A stretch of 6,021 bases of DNA from Desulfuromonadaceae bacterium. GTDB lineage: Bacteria > Desulfobacterota > Desulfuromonadia > Desulfuromonadales > SZUA-540. The first letter of the stretch is position 1. Every line of letters starts with the position of its first letter. The stretch spans positions 1-6,021 of the forward strand of contig QKGY01000341.1 of the NCBI GenBank assembly GCA_003250235.1, written 5' to 3'. Made by a program: the position numbers and the translations under genes. Shown in pieces: positions 1 to 5,433 of the stretch. The notes below the pieces were generated by a model that was not told where the DNA came from, ran no database searches, and was given only the letters and a program-made list of their open reading frames with translations.

Positions 1-95
1 CCACCGTAAAGAACCCTGTTTTTCAGCGCTTCGTCAAATTGCTCAGGGGTGATCAGTTTGGCGTCAACCAGCATGTCGAGTAGGGTGATGGCCAT
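1..95 (-). CDS. Start of a GspE/MshE N-terminal-domain-like protein (partial, cut by window edge)
   Basis: Reading the minus strand from the ATG at 95 gives 31 complete codons with no stop before the edge, beginning MAITLLDMLVDAKLITPEQF and continuing with a DEALKNR-type helix and a YGG end. The pattern of a short helix, LVDAKLITPEQ, then an 'ALKNRVLYGG' helix resembles the start of the MshEN (type II secretion ATPase GspE N-terminal) domain. In MshE-type ATPases that domain binds cyclic di-GMP. Deltaproteobacteria of the Geobacter type carry many stand-alone copies of it; this is family knowledge. A GGAG Shine-Dalgarno sits 6 bases before the ATG, which supports the start. The gene lies about 100 bases downstream of the hydrolase gene on the same strand and may be co-transcribed with it. 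The binding residues and any ATPase domain lie outside the window, so function is an inference from 31 residues. Confidence 0.6.
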   Translation of the reverse strand, partial: MAITLLDMLVDAKLITPEQFDEALKNRVLYG

Positions 96-132
96 GTCGC
101 TCTCCGTAGGCAAAAGGATTGATCATTTCATC

Positions 133-167
133 GGAAACGCTCGGCACGAAGGGCGTATCACGTTTCC
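133..167. repeat. Short inverted repeat in the 96-197 intergenic gap
   Basis: GGAAACG at 133-139 is matched by its exact complement CGTTTCC at 161-167, leaving a 21-base loop. The loop can form only a small inner stem (CACGAAGGGCGTA). It lies between the hydrolase stop and the next minus-strand gene. No T-tract follows on either strand, so it is not a convincing Rho-independent terminator. It could be a weak attenuating hairpin, a protein site or chance. Nothing else was recognised in this 102-base gap. Confidence 0.25.
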
Positions 168-197
168 TGCTCAAAATCGGGAATGAGCCCCGTCGTC

Positions 198-818
198 TTA
201 TCCCATGCGCAGGCGGATGAAGCTCTGCAGATCCGGACAGCGCAGAAAGGGATTGTTGGCCCGTTCAAAGGCGATGGTCGACGTCGGGGTGGGTCCATAG
301 TGATGCCCGGGAAAAACCTGCGTATCCCCGGGCAACGCGGCCAGGCGTGTGAGGCTGTGATACAGGGCCTCTGGGTCACTGCCTGGTAGATCGGCCCGCC
401 CGACGCGGGTGACAAAAAGGGTGTCTCCCGTGATGAGCGCCTCGCCGGTGAACAGGCAGACCGATCCCGGTGTATGCCCCGGCGTATGGAGCACCTGCAG
501 GGTTCCCTTTCCCACGGGCACCTGAAGCCCATCGCGCAGGGCCATGTCCGCTTCGGGATTGTCCAGAGGGTGGACGGCCAGGGGAACCCCGGTTTTTTCC
601 AGGATCACCCGGTTGCCGGCGGCGTGGTCGTTGTGCCCGTGGGTATTGAGGAGAATCCGGATTTTGACATCTAGTGCCTCTGCCTGGGCCAGAACAGCGT
701 CCGGTCCGAAAGACGGGTCGACAACCGCGGCGGTTTTCGTAGCTGGACAGTAGACCAGATAGGCAAAATTCTGCATCTGCCCGACGGGGATCTGGACGAC
801 TTCGAGGGAGCCTGGCAT
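198..818 (-). CDS. Metallo-beta-lactamase-fold hydrolase (glyoxalase II-like)
   Basis: This is a 206-residue cytoplasmic-type protein with no signal peptide. The metal signature H60-x-H62-x-D64-H65 (in NTHGHNDHAAG) is followed by H115 (TPGHTPGS), D132 (ITGDTLF) and H172 (PGHHYG). That is the full set of ligands for a dinuclear metal site in the MBL superfamily. The C-terminal PGHHYGPTPTSTIAFERANNPF-type ending is common in hydroxyacylglutathione hydrolase/ETHE1-like members, which hydrolyse thioesters or act on persulfides. The exact substrate cannot be told from sequence. I chose the ATG at 818 rather than upstream in-frame starts. An AGGA sits 6 bases before it, and the start overlaps the stop of the upstream 72-residue gene by one base (TGATG), implying translational coupling. 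An ATG two codons upstream (824) would have its Shine-Dalgarno with no spacing. The family is certain; the specific reaction is not. Confidence 0.9.
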   Translation of the reverse strand: MPGSLEVVQIPVGQMQNFAYLVYCPATKTAAVVDPSFGPDAVLAQAEALDVKIRILLNTHGHNDHAAGNRVILEKTGVPLAVHPLDNPEADMALRDGLQVPVGKGTLQVLHTPGHTPGSVCLFTGEALITGDTLFVTRVGRADLPGSDPEALYHSLTRLAALPGDTQVFPGHHYGPTPTSTIAFERANNPFLRCPDLQSFIRLRMG

Positions 819-1036
819 CACCATTCCTGTTTGACCGGCTCCTGGTGGCCGATGAGGCAGATCTCGCCATCGGTGATCCGGAACTGATCGCCGGTGGATT
901 TTACGATCCATTCGTCCCCCTCTTCAGGGGGGAGAGGGAATTCGCGGCTTCCGAGGTAGATATCGTCGCCATTGATCATGCCCCACCAGTCCAGAGCGCC
1001 TGTCTGCCATATTTTCGTCTTGAGATTAAAAGCCAT
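818..1036 (-). CDS. Small acidic hypothetical protein coupled to the MBL hydrolase
   Basis: I do not recognise this 72-residue protein. It starts MAFNLKTKIWQTGALDWWG and is rich in tryptophan (positions 10, 17, 18, 43, 72), glycine and acidic residues. The alternation of G/D turns with hydrophobic segments (DDIYLGS, DEWIVKS, DQFRITDGEICLIG) suggests a small beta-sheet or barrel fold. It has one cysteine (C60), no membrane segment and no signal peptide. The start at 1036 is preceded by AGGAAGGA with a 10-base spacer. The longer in-frame start at 1078 lies inside the -10 box of the promoter for this strand and lacks a Shine-Dalgarno. Its TGA overlaps the ATG of the hydrolase, so the two are probably made together and may act together. 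That it is a real gene rests on promoter, ribosome site and coupling; no function is proposed. Confidence 0.75.
   Translation of the reverse strand: MAFNLKTKIWQTGALDWWGMINGDDIYLGSREFPLPPEEGDEWIVKSTGDQFRITDGEICLIGHQEPVKQEW
825..828 (-). promoter_or_regulatory. Ribosome binding site deciding the hydrolase start
   Basis: On the minus strand AGGA lies 6 bases before the ATG at 818 and directly abuts the ATG at 824. Normal spacing therefore favours 818. The site lies inside the end of the upstream small gene, as expected for coupled translation. Confidence 0.6.
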
Positions 1037-1076
1037 AAAAAGGATGTCCTTCCTGGAATGGTATGTTTTTGAAGTC

Positions 1077-1105
1077 ATGATACTGTGAAGGCGCCCCCCG
1101 GTCAA
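1077..1105 (-). promoter_or_regulatory. Sigma70-type promoter for the small protein/MBL hydrolase unit
   Basis: On the minus strand a -35 box TTGACC (1105-1100) and a -10 box TATCAT (1082-1077) are separated by exactly 17 bases. Transcription would begin near 1070, leaving a leader of about 34 bases that contains the AGGAAGGA ribosome site of the 72-residue gene. The spacer is unusually G/C-rich (GGGGGGCGCC). This is predicted from sequence only. Confidence 0.6.
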
Positions 1106-1122
1106 CTTCGGGATATTGCCCC

Positions 1123-1151
1123 TTGTGGGGGGAAGAGGCTTCGCCTATAAT
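1123..1151 (+). promoter_or_regulatory. Sigma70-type promoter for the dapF operon
   Basis: A perfect TATAAT -10 box (1146-1151) lies 17 bases downstream of TTGTGG (1123-1128), a half-matching -35 box. Transcription would start near 1158, about 36 bases before dapF. It is back-to-back with the minus-strand promoter; the two -35 boxes are only 17 bases apart, so one regulator bound between them could affect both. Confidence 0.6.
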
Positions 1152-1194
1152 CTTTTGCGGAAAGACGATGGATCGTTGAAAGGATGGTGACGCC

Positions 1195-2034
1195 ATGAAA
1201 TTCGCCAAAATGCACGGAGCCGGCAACGACTATGTCTACGTCGACTGCTTCCAGCAGGTGGTTCACAATCCCTCTGCCCTGGCGGTTGAGGTGAGTGACC
1301 GCCACTTCGGTATCGGTTCCGACGGCCTGATCCTCATTATGCCGTCCCAGGTGGCGGATGTGCGTATGCGTATGTTCAATGCTGACGGCAGCGAGGCGGA
1401 GATGTGTGGCAACGGTGTGCGCTGCGTAGCCAAATATGCCTACGACCACGGCCTGGTCGCCTCCCGGCAGATCAGCGTGGAAACGGGAGCGGGGGTTCTG
1501 GCGCTGCAGCTCTTTACCAACCCGGACAACAGGGTGGAGAAGGTGCGGGTGAATATGGGCAAGCCCCGCCTGAGCCGTGGAGAAATTCCTATGACCGGGC
1601 CTCCCGATGAGCAGGCGATCCATCTGGCGGTAGAGGTCCTCGATCGCACCTTTCATGTGACCTGTGTTTCCATGGGCAATCCCCACGCCGTGATCTTCGT
1701 CGACAATGTGGAGGAGTTTCCTGTGGGCAAGTACGGACCGGTGCTGGAAAAACATCCCCTTTTCCCCAACCGCACCAATGTGGAGTTTGTGGAGATCGTT
1801 TCCCGAACCGAGCTTCGGCAGCGTACCTGGGAGCGGGGGGCCGGAGAAACCCTGGCCTGCGGAACAGGTTCCAGCGCGGTCACCGTGGCGGCGGTCCTCA
1901 ATGGCCATTGCGAGAGGACCCTGGTCAATCACCTCTTGGGTGGCGATCTGGAGATGGAATGGGCTGAAGACGGCCACATCTATATGACCGGCCCTGCCGT
2001 GCAGGTTTTCGAGGGAGATTACAGTCCACGATGA
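1195..2034 (+). CDS. dapF: Diaminopimelate epimerase
   Basis: The product is 279 residues, normal length for the family. It interconverts L,L- and meso-diaminopimelate in the cytoplasm, without cofactor, supplying peptidoglycan and lysine. The opening MKFAKMHGAGNDYVYVDC is the family N-terminus. The first catalytic cysteine is C71 in MCGNGVRC and the second is C222 in ACGTGSSA, in the paired positions expected of the two-base mechanism. Other family motifs seen are DRHFGIGSDGL (35-45), FNADGSEAEMCGNG (61-74), GNPHAV (near 163-168) and RTWERGAGET just before C222. An AGGA 10 bases upstream and the strong -10 box support the start. It is first in a six-gene run; its stop overlaps the ATG of the HIT gene by four bases (ATGA). 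All key residues are intact, so an active enzyme is expected. Confidence 0.98.
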   Translation: MKFAKMHGAGNDYVYVDCFQQVVHNPSALAVEVSDRHFGIGSDGLILIMPSQVADVRMRMFNADGSEAEMCGNGVRCVAKYAYDHGLVASRQISVETGAGVLALQLFTNPDNRVEKVRVNMGKPRLSRGEIPMTGPPDEQAIHLAVEVLDRTFHVTCVSMGNPHAVIFVDNVEEFPVGKYGPVLEKHPLFPNRTNVEFVEIVSRTELRQRTWERGAGETLACGTGSSAVTVAAVLNGHCERTLVNHLLGGDLEMEWAEDGHIYMTGPAVQVFEGDYSPR

Positions 2035-2444
2035 ATTGCCCCATGTGTACGCGCTGGCAGGACGAACCGCATCTGCGCATCGCCGAACTGAAACATTGCC
2101 TGGTCATGTTGAACCGCGACCAGTTCTTCCCGGGATATACCCTGGTTTTCACCCGCTCTCATGTGACCGAACTCTTCCATCTCGACAAGGCGATGCGCCA
2201 GGAGATCATGGAGGAAGTCACCCGGGTGGCGCAGGTCCTCTATGAGCTGTTTCAGCCCACCAAGATGAACTACGAACTGCTGGGCAATATGGTGCCCCAC
2301 ATGCACTGGCATCTGGTGCCGCGTTTTTCCGGGGACCCGCTCTGGCCCCGACCGATCTGGAGCGAACCGCACGATGAAAAGATCCTGAGCCCGCAGGTGT
2401 ACGAAGAGCGGATTGCCGCCATTCGCAACGCCCTTGAGGGCTGA
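2031..2444 (+). CDS. HIT-family nucleotide hydrolase (Ap4A hydrolase-like)
   Basis: This 137-residue protein carries the histidine triad H90-M-H92-W-H94-L-V, followed by PR. In HIT proteins the last histidine of the triad is the usual nucleophile that attacks the alpha-phosphate of nucleotides. Members cleave dinucleoside polyphosphates, adenylyl-amino acids or AMP conjugates; the exact substrate is not readable here. The N-terminus has a C3-P-M-C6 pair, and H44 (RSH) lies in the middle. In several HIT/GalT relatives a CxxC pair and histidines bind a structural zinc, and that is a reasonable inference here. The central FFPGYTLVFTRSHVTELFHLD segment is the typical HIT core. The start overlaps the dapF stop (ATGA). 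The nearest purine-rich stretch (GAGGGAG, 2011-2017) is too far upstream, so translation probably depends on coupling to dapF. Confidence 0.92.
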   Translation: MNCPMCTRWQDEPHLRIAELKHCLVMLNRDQFFPGYTLVFTRSHVTELFHLDKAMRQEIMEEVTRVAQVLYELFQPTKMNYELLGNMVPHMHWHLVPRFSGDPLWPRPIWSEPHDEKILSPQVYEERIAAIRNALEG

Positions 2445-2456
2445 AGAGGCAGACCG

Positions 2457-3101
2457 ATGGACGCCATTCTGTTTGATCTCGATAACACCCTGTATCCGCC
2501 TCAGCGCGAGCTCTTCTCCCTGATTGACACCCGCATCAACCGCTATATGCGTGACGTGGTGGGGATTCCGGCGGGGGAGGTCGACGGGTTGCGCCGGCGT
2601 TACTGGGCGGATTACGGGGTTACGCTGCAGGGGCTCATGCGTCACTACGGCGTCGATCCCGAAGACTATTTGGAATATGTCCACGATGTGGACGTGACTT
2701 CGCGTCTGGAACCGGACGCCGTGCTGCGAACGGCCCTGCAGAGCCTGCCCCAGCGACGGCTGGTCTTCACCAACGGTTCGCGGGGCCATGCCCAGCGGGT
2801 CCTCTCCTCCCTGGGCATCGCGGATGTGTTCGAGGATATTTTCGATATCCGCGTCGCCTCCTACCTGCCCAAGCCCTTTCCCGAACCGTATCGCCGGGTC
2901 CTGGACCATATCGGCGTATTGCCCGAGCGCTGTCTGATGGTGGAGGACTCGCGGGAGAACCTGCGTACGGCTAAGGTCCTCGGCATGGGGACCATCCTCG
3001 TCGGTCCGGGGGAAACGCCGGACTATGTCGATGTCCGGGTGGACCGCGCGGACCAGGTGCCGGACGTCCTGGGATACTGGGCGCTACCGGTATCGCCCTG
3101 A
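2457..3101 (+). CDS. HAD-superfamily hydrolase, pyrimidine 5'-nucleotidase-like
   Basis: The product is 214 residues. HAD motif I is FDLDNTLYP, with nucleophile D7 and acid/base D9. Motif II is FTNGS with T105, motif III is K139 in YLPKPFPE, and motif IV is VEDS with E163 and D164. The helical cap inserted after motif I (about residues 15-85) and the DNTLYP wording match the SDT1/pyrimidine 5'-nucleotidase group of subfamily IA. That group removes phosphate from UMP/CMP-type or non-standard nucleotides. Substrate is an inference; phosphoglycolate or other small phosphates cannot be excluded. GAGG (2446-2449) lies 7 bases before the ATG, and the gap from the HIT stop is 12 bases. Sitting between a HIT hydrolase and a DNA repair nuclease, a nucleotide house-cleaning role is plausible. 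Confidence 0.88.
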   Translation: MDAILFDLDNTLYPPQRELFSLIDTRINRYMRDVVGIPAGEVDGLRRRYWADYGVTLQGLMRHYGVDPEDYLEYVHDVDVTSRLEPDAVLRTALQSLPQRRLVFTNGSRGHAQRVLSSLGIADVFEDIFDIRVASYLPKPFPEPYRRVLDHIGVLPERCLMVEDSRENLRTAKVLGMGTILVGPGETPDYVDVRVDRADQVPDVLGYWALPVSP

Positions 3102-3112
3102 GGAAGAATCCC

Positions 3113-3961
3113 ATGCTGCTGCTCGGAGCCCATATGTCGATCGCCGGCGGGTTGGAGAAGGCCTTTTCCCGGGGGGAAGAGGTCGGCTGCACCGCCATGC
3201 AGATCTTTACCAAGAACGCCAGCCAGTGGCGTGCCAAAGCGCTGTCCGTCGAGGATATCCAGGCGTTCAAACAGGCCTGGGACAAGAGCCCCATCGGGCC
3301 GGTCGTCGCCCATGACAGCTACCTGATCAATCTGGCTGCACCCGAGGATGACAAATGGCAGAAGGCCATGACCGCATTCCTTGACGAGATGACGCGCTGT
3401 GCCGCGTTGGGGATCGCTGATTTGGTCATGCATCCCGGGGCGCATACCGGGTCCGGCGAAGAGGCCGGGCTGCAACGCATCAGCGAAGCGCTGCGCAGGA
3501 TTCTCGACCAGGCGCCTGCCGGCGTCCGCATCCTGCTGGAAAATACCGCTGGGCAGGGAACCTACCTGGGCGGGTCCTTCGAGCATCTGGCACGGATCAT
3601 GGAGAGCGTCGGTCAGGAGCGGTTCGGCATCTGCTTCGATACCTGCCATGCTTTTGCCGCCGGCTACGATCTTCGCGATGGCGAACGCTATGAGCGGGTT
3701 ATGGAAGCGTTCGATCGGACGATCGGTCTGCAGCACCTGGCTCTGTTCCATCTCAACGACTGCAAGAAGGGGCTCGGCAGTCATGTCGATCGCCATGAGC
3801 ATATCGGCTTGGGGCAGATCGGCGAAGAGGGGTTCCGGGCTCTGATGCAGGATAGGCGCATCGCGTCGATTCCAAAAATCCTGGAGACTCCCAAGGGGGA
3901 CGACAACGAGTGGGATCTCAGGAATCTGGCTCTTCTGCGTGAGCTGGCCGGAGAGGAGTAA
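3113..3961 (+). CDS. nfo: Endonuclease IV (apurinic/apyrimidinic endonuclease)
   Basis: The 282-residue product matches the family length. It cuts the DNA backbone 5' of abasic sites and cleans blocked 3' ends in base excision repair. All nine ligands of the trinuclear zinc site are visible at the expected spacing relative to E. coli Nfo: H67, H107, E143, D176, H179, H213, D226, H228 and E258. They sit in the motifs AHDSY, MHPGAHTGSG, LLENTAGQGT, FDTCHAFAAGYD, FHLNDCKKGLGSHVDRHEHIG and ETPKGD. The N-terminal GAHMSIAGGL is also diagnostic. AGGAAG overlapping the previous stop lies 6 bases before the ATG; the gap to the HAD gene is 11 bases. A fully active enzyme is expected. It is metal-dependent but needs no magnesium, by family knowledge. 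Confidence 0.98.
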   Translation: MLLLGAHMSIAGGLEKAFSRGEEVGCTAMQIFTKNASQWRAKALSVEDIQAFKQAWDKSPIGPVVAHDSYLINLAAPEDDKWQKAMTAFLDEMTRCAALGIADLVMHPGAHTGSGEEAGLQRISEALRRILDQAPAGVRILLENTAGQGTYLGGSFEHLARIMESVGQERFGICFDTCHAFAAGYDLRDGERYERVMEAFDRTIGLQHLALFHLNDCKKGLGSHVDRHEHIGLGQIGEEGFRALMQDRRIASIPKILETPKGDDNEWDLRNLALLRELAGEE

Positions 3962-3967
3962 GGACGG

Positions 3968-4417
3968 ATGCGGGCTGTGCTTCAAAGGGTCTCGTCGGCC
4001 CACGTCGAGGTCGGTGGCCGGGTTGTCGGCGCGATTGATCGGGGGATTTTAGTCCTGCTCGGCGTGGCGGCCGGAGATACAGCCGACGATGCCGCCTATC
4101 TGGCCGAGAAAATTACCGGCCTGCGGATTTTCGAGGATTCCGACGGCAAGATGAATCTGGCCGTCGGCGATGTCGGCGGAGGCCTCTTGGCCGTATCCCA
4201 GTTCACCCTGCTGGCCGACTGCCGTAAGGGCAGGCGACCCGGTTTTTCTGCGGCGGCCCCTCCCGAGCAGGCCCGCCTTCTCTATGAGGTCTTTGTCGCT
4301 CAGCTTCGCGAGCGGGGGTTCGAGGTGCCCACGGGGGTGTTTCAAGCCGACATGGCCGTTCATCTGGTCAACGACGGGCCGGTCACGATCCTGCTCGACA
4401 GTCGAAAGGAATTCTGA
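3968..4417 (+). CDS. dtd: D-aminoacyl-tRNA deacylase
   Basis: The 149-residue product hydrolyses D-aminoacyl-tRNAs (and Gly-tRNA-Ala) in the cytoplasm, keeping D-amino acids out of proteins. The start MRAVLQRVSSAHVEV, the SQFTL motif (77-81), LLADCRKGRRPGFSAAAPP, and the chirality-checking Gly-cisPro pair G137-P138 in NDGPVT are all present. The DTD active site lies at a homodimer interface and rejects L-substrates through this Gly-Pro motif (family knowledge). The gap after nfo is 6 bases, with GAGAGGAG (3951-3958) at about 9 bases. Its TGA overlaps the ATG of the next gene by one base (TGATG). Nothing is missing. Confidence 0.97.
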   Translation: MRAVLQRVSSAHVEVGGRVVGAIDRGILVLLGVAAGDTADDAAYLAEKITGLRIFEDSDGKMNLAVGDVGGGLLAVSQFTLLADCRKGRRPGFSAAAPPEQARLLYEVFVAQLRERGFEVPTGVFQADMAVHLVNDGPVTILLDSRKEF

Positions 4418-4926
4418 TGGTGGAAGAAGAGTCAATCTACGACGGACCGAGCCGCTCGGCCAAAAAACGCGCCGCCCGGGGAGTCGAGGATCTGGTCTGG
4501 CAGCTTCTGGAGCTTTCTGCCGCTCAGGTGGAGAAACTTCCGGTTACGCAAGATCTCCGTGCGGAGCTGATCAAAGCGCGGCAGATCAAGGTTCATGGAG
4601 CCCGTAAACGGCAGGCCAAATACCTTGCCGGCCTGCTTCGTCGCGACGAGGAGATCATCGAAGACATCCGGGGGTATGTCGACTCCCTGCATCAGGTGCA
4701 TCTGCAGGAACAGCAGGTTTTTCACGAGCTCGAAGCGTTGCGGGACAGGTTGTGCGATGCCAGTCAATCGTCCGAGGCTCTTCGCGAGGCGGGGGATCGT
4801 TTTCCCGCCCTGGATGCGGCCCATATCTCCAGATTGGCCGCTCAGTTTCACGCCGGTGGGGATAAACGCCCTTATCGGGAAATCTTCAAACTGCTGCGTG
4901 AAGCCAGTAGAAAACAGGGCGTGTAA
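4417..4926 (+). CDS. darP: Ribosome biogenesis factor DarP/YjgA (DUF615)
   Basis: The 169-residue product is close to the family size and is highly charged and mainly helical, with no membrane segment. The signature SRSAKKR (12-18), the LPVTQDLRAELIKAR segment (41-55) and GARKRQAKYLAGLLRR (61-76) match the DUF615 pattern. In that pattern a serine/arginine/lysine-rich start is followed by a helix and a GARRRQ-type box. DarP binds late 50S assembly intermediates and promotes peptidyl transferase centre maturation in E. coli; this role is inferred here from family. Start choice: AAAGGA lies 6 bases upstream and the ATG overlaps the dtd stop by one base. It is last in the operon, and its TAA leads straight into the terminator hairpin. 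Confidence 0.92.
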   Translation: MVEEESIYDGPSRSAKKRAARGVEDLVWQLLELSAAQVEKLPVTQDLRAELIKARQIKVHGARKRQAKYLAGLLRRDEEIIEDIRGYVDSLHQVHLQEQQVFHELEALRDRLCDASQSSEALREAGDRFPALDAAHISRLAAQFHAGGDKRPYREIFKLLREASRKQGV

Positions 4927-4962
4927 AAAAAGAAGACCCGCCATCCGGCGGGTCTTCTTTTT
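4925..4962. terminator. Bidirectional Rho-independent terminator between darP and trxA
   Basis: GAAGACCCGCC (4932-4942), loop ATCC, and GGCGGGTCTTC (4947-4957) form a perfect 11-bp stem. Flanking A (4927-4931) and T (4958-4962) runs extend it to 16 bp. T5 follows on the plus strand, and the A7 run gives T7 on the minus strand, so it can end both the dapF-darP operon and the convergent trxA transcript. The A-run begins inside the darP stop codon. Confidence 0.95.
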
Positions 4963-4996
4963 ATCGTCAGAAAGGCCTCGGCGGGAGGTCTTCCGA

Positions 4997-5326
4997 TTAA
5001 AGAGCCTTTTTGATCAGGCTGTCCAGCTGATTTTTGGGGACAGCGCCGACAACCTGGTCGATCACTTTGCCGTCTTTGAAAAGAATCAGGGTCGGGATGC
5101 CGCGAACCCCGTACTGGCCGGGAGTTGCCGGATTTTCATCGACGTTGACCTTGGCGATTTTGACCTTTCCTTCATACTCGGCTGCCAGTCCGTCGACTAC
5201 GGGAGCAATGGCCTTGCAGGGGGCGCACCAGGAAGCCCAGAAGTCTACCAGTACGGGTATAGAAGATTTCAGAACTTCGCTCTCGAAGCTATCGTCGCTC
5301 AGTTGCAGCACTTTGTCGCTCGCCAT
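4997..5326 (-). CDS. trxA: Thioredoxin (CAPC active site)
   Basis: This 109-residue thioredoxin is of normal length and consists of a single domain without a signal peptide. It reduces protein disulfides in the cytoplasm using electrons from thioredoxin reductase. Seen in order: DFWASW with the buried D28, the redox pair C34-A-P-C37, the conserved lysine K59, and GIPT with cis-Pro 78. The active site is WCAPC, whereas the classical bacterial form is WCGPC; the G-to-A change may shift redox potential. AAGGAG (5335-5340) lies 8 bases before the ATG, a strong ribosome site. It has its own promoter and converges on the shared terminator. No reductase gene is adjacent in the window. Confidence 0.96.
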   Translation of the reverse strand: MASDKVLQLSDDSFESEVLKSSIPVLVDFWASWCAPCKAIAPVVDGLAAEYEGKVKIAKVNVDENPATPGQYGVRGIPTLILFKDGKVIDQVVGAVPKNQLDSLIKKAL

Positions 5327-5373
5327 AATCCATTCTCCTTTTGATATATAAATAAAACAGGAAAGACGCTTTC

Positions 5374-5401
5374 ACTATAGACCACTGAGACCAAAAATCA
5401 A
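5374..5401 (-). promoter_or_regulatory. Sigma70-type promoter for trxA
   Basis: On the minus strand -35 TTGATT (5401-5396) and -10 TATAGT (5379-5374) are 16 bases apart. Transcription would start near 5367, giving an A/T-rich leader of about 40 bases that contains the strong AAGGAG ribosome site. Boxes are good but not perfect. Confidence 0.55.
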
Positions 5402-5406
5402 GACCA
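5379..5406. repeat. Three AGACCA direct repeats across the trxA promoter
   Basis: AGACCA occurs at 5379-5384, 5388-5393 and 5401-5406. The last two extend to AGACCAAA and start 13 bases apart; the first two start 9 bases apart. On the trxA strand they read TGGTCT and fill the -35 to -10 region, so they could be an operator. They may also be chance in a short A-rich stretch. Confidence 0.35.
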
Positions 5407-5433
5407 AATTTGTCAGCTCCAATGCGGCCCGCC

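Noticed and set aside
158..532. Minus-strand open frame of 124 codons at the left
   Set aside because: It overlaps the hydrolase in another frame and shows no domain; arginine/serine/proline-rich shadow sequence.
819..911. Longer N-terminus for the hydrolase starting at 911
   Set aside because: It would overlap most of the small upstream gene, and the extra residues (arginine/histidine-rich) are out-of-frame readings of that gene. The ATG at 818 has the ribosome site and the coupling overlap.
1037..1105. Longer start of the 72-residue protein at 1078 or 1105
   Set aside because: These starts fall inside the predicted promoter boxes, so they would not be in the transcript, and they lack a Shine-Dalgarno.
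1102..1977. Long minus-strand open frame of 291 codons
   Set aside because: It lies antisense to dapF, whose motifs are complete. Its translation is histidine-rich low-quality sequence with no family pattern, typical of the shadow of a GC-rich gene.
2019..2909. Minus-strand open frame of 296 codons
   Set aside because: Antisense to the HIT and HAD genes and spanning both; no motifs, no ribosome site logic. A shadow.
3023..4003. Minus-strand open frame of 326 codons, the longest in the window
   Set aside because: Antisense to nfo, which has all nine zinc ligands. Length alone reflects GC-rich codon bias.
4595..5344. Plus-strand open frame of 249 codons running from darP into the trxA region
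   Set aside because: It crosses the strong terminator and reads trxA backwards; its two halves are shadows of two well-supported genes.
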